Assembly: GCA_964642795.1 (NCBI GenBank)
Contig: CAZXRQ010000067.1
Coordinates: forward strand, 1-9,473
Source: JAVVVD01 sp964642795
Lineage (GTDB): Bacteria > Bacillota > Clostridia > Christensenellales > CAG-138
Direction: 5' to 3'
Length of the DNA: 9,473 nt
Below the pieces are notes generated by a model. It ran no database searches. It had not been told where the DNA came from and saw only the letters and a list, made by a program, of their open reading frames with translations. Shown here piece after piece: positions 5,373 to 9,473 of this stretch. The position numbers and the translations under genes are program-made. Positions within the stretch are counted from its first letter, which is position 1; each line of letters starts with the position of its first letter.

Positions 5373-5402
5373 ATTATATCATATAGCCGGTGCCGTTGTA
5401 AA
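5373..5402 (-). promoter_or_regulatory. rpsO promoter
   Basis: On the minus strand TTTACA (5402-5397), an 18-bp spacer and TATAAT (5378-5373) with a TGA extension form a good promoter between ribF and rpsO. No convincing terminator separates ribF from it, so read-through from the upstream operon is also possible. Confidence 0.65.
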
Positions 5403-5442
5403 TGGTGAATTGCCCCATTTCACGCGCATTATGCCCGCCTTT

Positions 5443-6318
5443 TTATGAAAGTATTTCCCGGGCAATTTCGGCGTCATGTGCTATCTGCCCGGCCAGCTCC
5501 TTAACGTTGGGAAACGTTATCTCTCCGCGCAGGCGCTTTACAAAGCGCACCCGCATGGCCTCGCCGTATATATCGCCGTCAAAATCAATTATATGCGTTT
5601 CTATCGTAGTCTCGCGGCCCTCCACGGTTGGGTTTTTGCCGATGTTGGTCACGGCAGGGCGGCAAATGCCTCCCACCTCCGCATATGTGGCATACACCCC
5701 CGCCGCGGGCACCACAAGCTCCCCTGTACCACCGAGGTTGGCGGTGGGATAGCCCATGCCGCTGCCTATCTGACGGTTTTTTACGACAAAGCCGCTCATG
5801 GCATATTCGCCGGTAAGCATAACGCCCGCATCCTCTACGTCGCCGGCCTCAAGGCAGGCGCGTATGCGGGTGCTGGACACCACCGCGCCGTCATAGTATT
5901 CCGGGGGGATCTCGCACACCTCAAAGCCCAGCTTTTCGCCAAAGCCGCGCAATGCGGTAACATCGCCCTCGCCCCGGCTGCCAAACGTATAGTTGAAGCC
6001 CGCCACGGCCACCGCCGCACCGTATTCCTCTGCCAGCACGCGTGCAAACTCCGCCGGCCGCATCGCGGCATATTCCGCTGTGAACTGTACCGCCGTTACC
6101 GTTCCGCCAAAGCCGTGCAGCGCCTGTATGCGCTCCTCGTTCTTCATCAGCAGGCGCGGCGTCCTGTCAAACAGCGCAAGCGGATGCTCGCTGAACGTGT
6201 AGATCATAAAGCCCAGCCCGCGTTCTTCCGCTATTTGCCACGCGCGCTTGAGCAGGGCACGGTGCCCCTTATGTATGCCGTCGAACGTACCCAGCGCTAT
6301 AACGCGTTTATTCTCCAT
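5443..6318 (-). CDS. ribF: Bifunctional riboflavin kinase / FAD synthetase
   Basis: Phosphorylates riboflavin to FMN and adenylates FMN to FAD. The 291-residue protein is slightly shorter than typical members of about 305-315. The N-terminal nucleotidyltransferase domain carries GTFDGIHKGH (10-19), GFNYTFG (107-113) and SSTRIR (148-153). The C-terminal riboflavin kinase domain carries GYPTANL (189-195), VTNIGKNPT (223-231; the family often has Phe next, here Val) and ETHIIDFDGDIYG (240-252). The start ATG at 6318 lies inside the end of truB, giving an 11-base overlap, with AGGAAG just upstream in the truB coding sequence; this suggests translational coupling. It is followed by rpsO in the conserved order. 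Confidence 0.95.
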   Translation of the reverse strand: MENKRVIALGTFDGIHKGHRALLKRAWQIAEERGLGFMIYTFSEHPLALFDRTPRLLMKNEERIQALHGFGGTVTAVQFTAEYAAMRPAEFARVLAEEYGAAVAVAGFNYTFGSRGEGDVTALRGFGEKLGFEVCEIPPEYYDGAVVSSTRIRACLEAGDVEDAGVMLTGEYAMSGFVVKNRQIGSGMGYPTANLGGTGELVVPAAGVYATYAEVGGICRPAVTNIGKNPTVEGRETTIETHIIDFDGDIYGEAMRVRFVKRLRGEITFPNVKELAGQIAHDAEIAREILS

Positions 6319-7228
6319 GTACTTCCTCGCCTCGAAGGAACAGGCTTATGTGCAGTCCTTCGCCATCCGGCGTTCCCACGCCAATGAATTCATCCTCAAC
6401 ATATATCCTCAGCGGCGCACCGCAGGGCAGCTCACCCGTTACCGTTTGCGGCAGTGTCGCGCCGTTAACCAGCTTGCGCGCGTTGGACGCGGAAAGCCCG
6501 TTGAACCTCGCCGCACCCAGCTGGGACAGCGCCTGCTCCATCGAGATCACCGCCGTATCCAGCCCGTCTTCCTCCTTGAGCTGTCTCAGCTCATCAAGCG
6601 TATATGCTCCGTCCAGCGTAAAGCTGCCCGCACACTCCCTCAGCAGAAAGCCCATGTGCGCCGGCACGCCCAGCGCCGCGCCTATATCGCAGCACAGCGT
6701 GCGCACATATGTGCCGCGGCCACAGGTAACCTCCAGCAGAAAACGGTTTTCACCGGTCTGCGCCGTAAGCTCCAGCGCGTATATCTCCGCCCTGCGCCGT
6801 TTTCGCTCGGATTCCTCTATATGCACGCCGGAACGTGCTATCTTGTACATCTGCCGCCCATCCACCCGAACGGCCGAATACATCGGGGCAATCTGCTCTA
6901 TCTCGCCGGTAAAGCGCGGCAGTATCCTCTCGATCTCCTCGCGTTCAACGCGTCGTGCGCCGGTCTCGGTCACCACGCCGTATGCGTCCTGCGTATCCGT
7001 TGAGGAGCCTATGCAAAGCTCCGCGCGATACTGCTTGCGCTTATCTATCAGCATGTCAAAAAGGCGCGTCGCCCGCCCCAGGCACACCGGCAATACGCCC
7101 GCAGCGCCCGGATCCAGCGTGCCCGCGTGCCCCACGCGCTTCATGTTGAATATATGCCTAAGCTCGGAAACGACATTGCTGCTGGTCATGCCGGGCGGTT
7201 TTAAAACATTTACTATGCCCTCTATGAT
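6308..7228 (-). CDS. truB: tRNA pseudouridine(55) synthase
   Basis: Converts U55 in the T-loop of tRNAs to pseudouridine and also assists tRNA folding. The sequence matches TruB: GIVNVLKPPGMTSSNVV at the N-terminus, RVGHAGTLDPGAAGVLPV with the catalytic Asp (residue 39 from this start), then KQYRAEL, the RFTGEIEQIAPMYSAVRVDG segment and CGRGTYVRTLCCDIGAALG. Length is about 306 residues, as expected. The start is unusual. No ATG, GTG or TTG lies in the right place. GGAGG (7242-7238) points to ATC at 7228-7226 (9-base spacing) or ATA at 7225-7223 (12 bases); both give normal TruB N-termini. The frame stays open to an ATG at 7297 and a TTG near 7264, but these would add non-homologous residues overlapping nrnA and lack a good ribosome binding site. 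The 3' end overlaps ribF by 11 bases. Confidence 0.92.
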   Translation of the reverse strand: MIEGIVNVLKPPGMTSSNVVSELRHIFNMKRVGHAGTLDPGAAGVLPVCLGRATRLFDMLIDKRKQYRAELCIGSSTDTQDAYGVVTETGARRVEREEIERILPRFTGEIEQIAPMYSAVRVDGRQMYKIARSGVHIEESERKRRRAEIYALELTAQTGENRFLLEVTCGRGTYVRTLCCDIGAALGVPAHMGFLLRECAGSFTLDGAYTLDELRQLKEEDGLDTAVISMEQALSQLGAARFNGLSASNARKLVNGATLPQTVTGELPCGAPLRIYVEDEFIGVGTPDGEGLHISLFLRGEEVHGE

Positions 7229-7232
7229 GTCG

Positions 7233-8255
7233 CTATACCTCCAAAGCCTTTTGCGCAAGCTCCAACGCCTGCACATATATGTCCGCCATTTCGCCATGCA
7301 CGGTATAGCCGGCGGCGCGCATATGTCCGCCGCCGCCCAGCGCGCCCGCCATGGCGCTTACATCCGCAGTCAGCTTGCTGCGCAGGCTCACCTTGTATTG
7401 CCCCGCGCCGCATTCGCGTATAAGTATGGCTATTTCCACGCTGTCTACATCGCGTATATGGTCGATAACGCCCTCGGTGTCCTCCTCGGAGGCTCCGGCG
7501 TGCTTCAGGACAAATTCCGGCTTTATGAGGGCGGTGTAGCCNNNNNNNNNNGTCAGCTCGGACAGCGTCAGCGCGGATATGCCTACCCTGCTGTTTTGCG
7601 CAAGCTGCATATTAGTCAGCGCCACACCCAGCAGCTTCTTTTTTCCGTACGGAACGGTGCGGAATATCAGCCGGTTTATCTCGTATGCGTTTATGCCGCT
7701 TGAAAGCAGCTGCGATGCTATAAGGTGCGACTCAGGCGTTGTGTTTCCGTATGCAAAATTGCCGGTATCAGTGATTATCGCGGCATATATGCATGTGCAG
7801 GCGTCGATATCGTATGTATCGAACATCAGCCTGTCCAGCGCAAATACTAGCTCGCCCGCGGCGGCGGCCGTCGCGGATACAAGATTCACGCCACCGTAAC
7901 CGCTGTTTGTAACGTGGTGGTCTATCACGGCGGTACGCTGTGCCGCATCAAACAACCGTTGCGCCTCACCCATGCGCGCAGCGTCCGCACAGTCTACCGC
8001 TATTGCGCAGGGTGTGGCCTTTGCCATATCCGGGGAAAGCACGTCGTCCGCGCCCGGCAAAAAAGCGTACACCTTCGGCACGCGGTCCTCGCAGACCACT
8101 TGCGCGCGCTTATTCAGCCGCTCAAGCATATGCGTGAGCGCCAGCGCCGAGCCCAGGGTATCCCCATCCGGTGAAGTATGCGTAATAAGCGTAAAGCCAT
8201 CGTTATCCAGCAGAAATTCCGCCATACGCCGGATATCGCTTTTTGCAGCCTTCAT
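7233..8255 (-). CDS. nrnA: Bifunctional oligoribonuclease / pAp phosphatase (DHH family), interrupted by an assembly gap
   Basis: Degrades nanoRNAs of two to five nucleotides and dephosphorylates 3'-phosphoadenosine 5'-phosphate, using a two-metal DHH site. Motifs in order: HTSPDGD (26-32), VDCAD (87-91), IDHHV with the DHH triad (111-115), ITDTGNF (161-167), and the DHHA1 glycine motif GGGGHMRAAG (307-316). The start at 8255 follows AAAGGAG. Length across the gap is 340 residues, longer than the usual 310-330. The ten Ns (7542-7551) fall at residues 235-238, and the sequences on their two sides look like versions of the same segment, so about 14 residues may be duplicated artificially. The gene lies between rbfA and truB, a common clostridial arrangement: ten bases after rbfA, with its last codons supplying the truB ribosome binding site. 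Confidence 0.93.
   Translation of the reverse strand: MKAAKSDIRRMAEFLLDNDGFTLITHTSPDGDTLGSALALTHMLERLNKRAQVVCEDRVPKVYAFLPGADDVLSPDMAKATPCAIAVDCADAARMGEAQRLFDAAQRTAVIDHHVTNSGYGGVNLVSATAAAAGELVFALDRLMFDTYDIDACTCIYAAIITDTGNFAYGNTTPESHLIASQLLSSGINAYEINRLIFRTVPYGKKKLLGVALTNMQLAQNSRVGISALTLSELXXXXGYTALIKPEFVLKHAGASEEDTEGVIDHIRDVDSVEIAILIRECGAGQYKVSLRSKLTADVSAMAGALGGGGHMRAAGYTVHGEMADIYVQALELAQKALEV
7542..7551. other. Assembly gap of ten Ns within nrnA
   Basis: A run of exactly ten Ns is typical of a scaffolder's placeholder rather than a measured length. The reading frame happens to be kept across it. The true sequence between the flanks is unknown and may even be negative in length, meaning the flanks overlap. 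Confidence 0.97.
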
Positions 8256-8265
8256 AAGCGCTCCT

Positions 8266-8628
8266 TTATTGCTCGGGTCTTTTGGCGGTGTTGAGCCTGT
8301 TGATAATTTCGGATATATGCACGCTGTACTCTATGGAGTTATCCAGCTCAAAGCTGAAGCGCGGCAAAGCGCGTATATCCATGCGCCTTCCCACCTCGCG
8401 CGCGATGAAGCCCGAGGCCGCGTTCAGCGCGGCCACGGCGTCCTTTCGCACGGCGTCGTCCTTATCGTAAACGCTTACCTTTACCTTGGCCCATTTAAGG
8501 TCGTTGGTAACGGAAACGTCCATTATGGTGGTCATATCCGTTATGCGGGGATCCTTCATATCCCGCACGATCTCGCTGACGGTCTTCTTTATCTCCTCCG
8601 CCATGCGGTCATATCGTATGTTTGCCAT
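8266..8628 (-). CDS. rbfA: 30S ribosome-binding factor RbfA
   Basis: Late-stage 30S assembly factor that binds near the 5' helix of 16S rRNA and aids its maturation, and is needed for cold growth in many bacteria. The 120-residue protein has the single KH-like domain of the family: IRYDRMAEEIKKTVSEIVRDMKDPRI at the N-terminus, DLKWAKVKVSVY in the middle strands, and the AxG-kink helix region LNAASGFIAREVGRRMDIRALPRFSFELDNS (68-98). It starts three bases after the infB stop codon, and its likely ribosome binding site (GAGGAAG) lies within the last infB codons, so translation is probably coupled. Confidence 0.96.
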   Translation of the reverse strand: MANIRYDRMAEEIKKTVSEIVRDMKDPRITDMTTIMDVSVTNDLKWAKVKVSVYDKDDAVRKDAVAALNAASGFIAREVGRRMDIRALPRFSFELDNSIEYSVHISEIINRLNTAKRPEQ

Positions 8629-8631
8629 TGG

Positions 8632-9473
8632 TTAACGCTTCACTTCCTCCATTATGTAGGCTTCTATCTCGTCGCCTACGCGTATGTCGTTATAGCTTTC
8701 GATCCCTATGCCGCACTCATAGCCGGAAGCTACCTCCTTGACGTCGTCCTTAAAGCGCCTGAGCGACGATATCTTGCCCTCGTGTATAACCACGCTGTCG
8801 CGCAGCAGGCGCACCTCGGCGTTGCGCATTACCTTGCCGTCGGTAACGTATGCGCCGGCTATGGTGCCAGCACCCGTCACCTTGAACACATCGCGCACCG
8901 AAACATGGCCCAGCACGTTCTCCTTGAATATTGGGGCGAACATGCCCTTCATGGCGTTTTCGATATCCTCTATGGCGTTGTAGATTATGCGGTAGGTACG
9001 CACATCCACGCTTTCCTTTTCGGCTGCTGCACGCGCTGCCGCATCCGGACGCACGTTGAAGCCTATTACTATCGCATTGGAGGCGGAGGCAAACATGATA
9101 TCCGACCCGGTTATAGCACCCACGCCGCCATGTATGCACTTTACGCGCACCTCGTCGTTGGACAGCTTTTCCAGCGCCGTACGCACAGCCTCCACGCTGC
9201 CCTGCACATCCGCCTTTATGATGAGGTCGAGCTCCTTGACCTGCCCCTCGGCTATCTGGCTGAACAGATCGTCCAGCGATACCTTTGTGGCGGCCAGCGT
9301 CTTGAGCTGCTCCACCTTTTGCTTATCACGGCGCTCCTCCGCCACCTGGCGGGAGAGCTTATCTATCTCCGCAACGCTGAGCGTATCGCCCGCATGGGGA
9401 ACCTCGGAGAAGCCCAGCACCTCGACCGGCTGGCTGGGGCCTGCGGATTCCACGCGCCTGCCCTTATCGTCCA
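8632..9473 (-). CDS. infB: Translation initiation factor IF-2, C-terminal part (5' end outside the window)
   Basis: GTPase that brings fMet-tRNA to the 30S subunit and promotes subunit joining. Only about the last 280 residues are present: the end of domain 2 (DDKGRRVESAGPSQPVEVLGF, then PHAGD), a charged linker helix, domain 3 starting near LDDLFSQIAEGQVKELDLIIKADVQGSVEAV, and the fMet-tRNA-binding C2 domain with VTGAGTIAGAYVTDGKV, RLLRDSVVIHEGKISSLRRFKDDV and the ending YECGIGIESYNDIRVGDEIEAY. The frame is open to the window edge; the GTG at 9453 is an internal valine, not a start. The GTP-binding domain lies outside. It heads the visible part of the infB-rbfA-nrnA-truB-ribF operon. Confidence 0.97.
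   Translation of the reverse strand, partial: DDKGRRVESAGPSQPVEVLGFSEVPHAGDTLSVAEIDKLSRQVAEERRDKQKVEQLKTLAATKVSLDDLFSQIAEGQVKELDLIIKADVQGSVEAVRTALEKLSNDEVRVKCIHGGVGAITGSDIMFASASNAIVIGFNVRPDAAARAAAEKESVDVRTYRIIYNAIEDIENAMKGMFAPIFKENVLGHVSVRDVFKVTGAGTIAGAYVTDGKVMRNAEVRLLRDSVVIHEGKISSLRRFKDDVKEVASGYECGIGIESYNDIRVGDEIEAYIMEEVKR

Noticed and set aside
6308..7297. truB start at ATG 7297
   Set aside because: It adds 23-24 residues unlike any TruB, overlaps nrnA by 65 bases and has no ribosome binding site, whereas GGAGG sits just before the homologous N-terminus.

Overview
The window is about 58% G+C by eye. It looks like chromosomal DNA of an uncultured Clostridia-type Firmicute: the gene order infB-rbfA-nrnA-truB-ribF-rpsO, the AGGAGG-type ribosome binding sites and the clostridial-style SerC all fit. 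A run of ten Ns (7542-7551) marks it as a draft scaffold, probably metagenome-derived. Most genes are conserved housekeeping genes. No phage, CRISPR, toxin-antitoxin or defence genes are visible.

Left edge (1-604): the decayed tail of a HEAT-repeat-like gene on the minus strand, possibly the first codons of a following gene at the very edge, and then a striking 248-bp intergenic element (336-583). The element is made almost entirely of consecutive stem-loops, has nested inverted-repeat ends and is flanked by a 13-bp direct repeat. This is the least ordinary DNA in the window.

Metabolic block (605-4800): an arginine deiminase gene (arcA, minus strand) is divergent from a serine-biosynthesis operon, serC-serA (plus strand). 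The 342-bp gap between them holds two recognisable promoters and a serC leader of about 174 nt. serCA ends at a strong intrinsic terminator. It is followed by a separately transcribed gene for a small flavin-binding split-barrel protein of the pyridoxamine-phosphate-oxidase-like family.

Translation block (4957-9473, all minus strand): read in the direction of transcription, the order is infB (5' end outside the window), rbfA, nrnA, truB, ribF and then rpsO. The genes are spaced or overlapped by only a few bases up to ribF. rpsO has its own promoter, a structured leader that may be an S15 autoregulatory site, and a terminator facing the plus-strand gene. Together these genes supply initiation factor IF-2, 30S maturation (RbfA, S15), nanoRNA and pAp turnover (NrnA), tRNA pseudouridine-55 (TruB) and FMN/FAD (RibF).

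Points worth a second look are the multi-hairpin element, the apparent lack of a normal start codon for truB (AUC or AUA fits best), the likely duplicated contig ends around the N gap in nrnA, and the rpsO and serC leaders.
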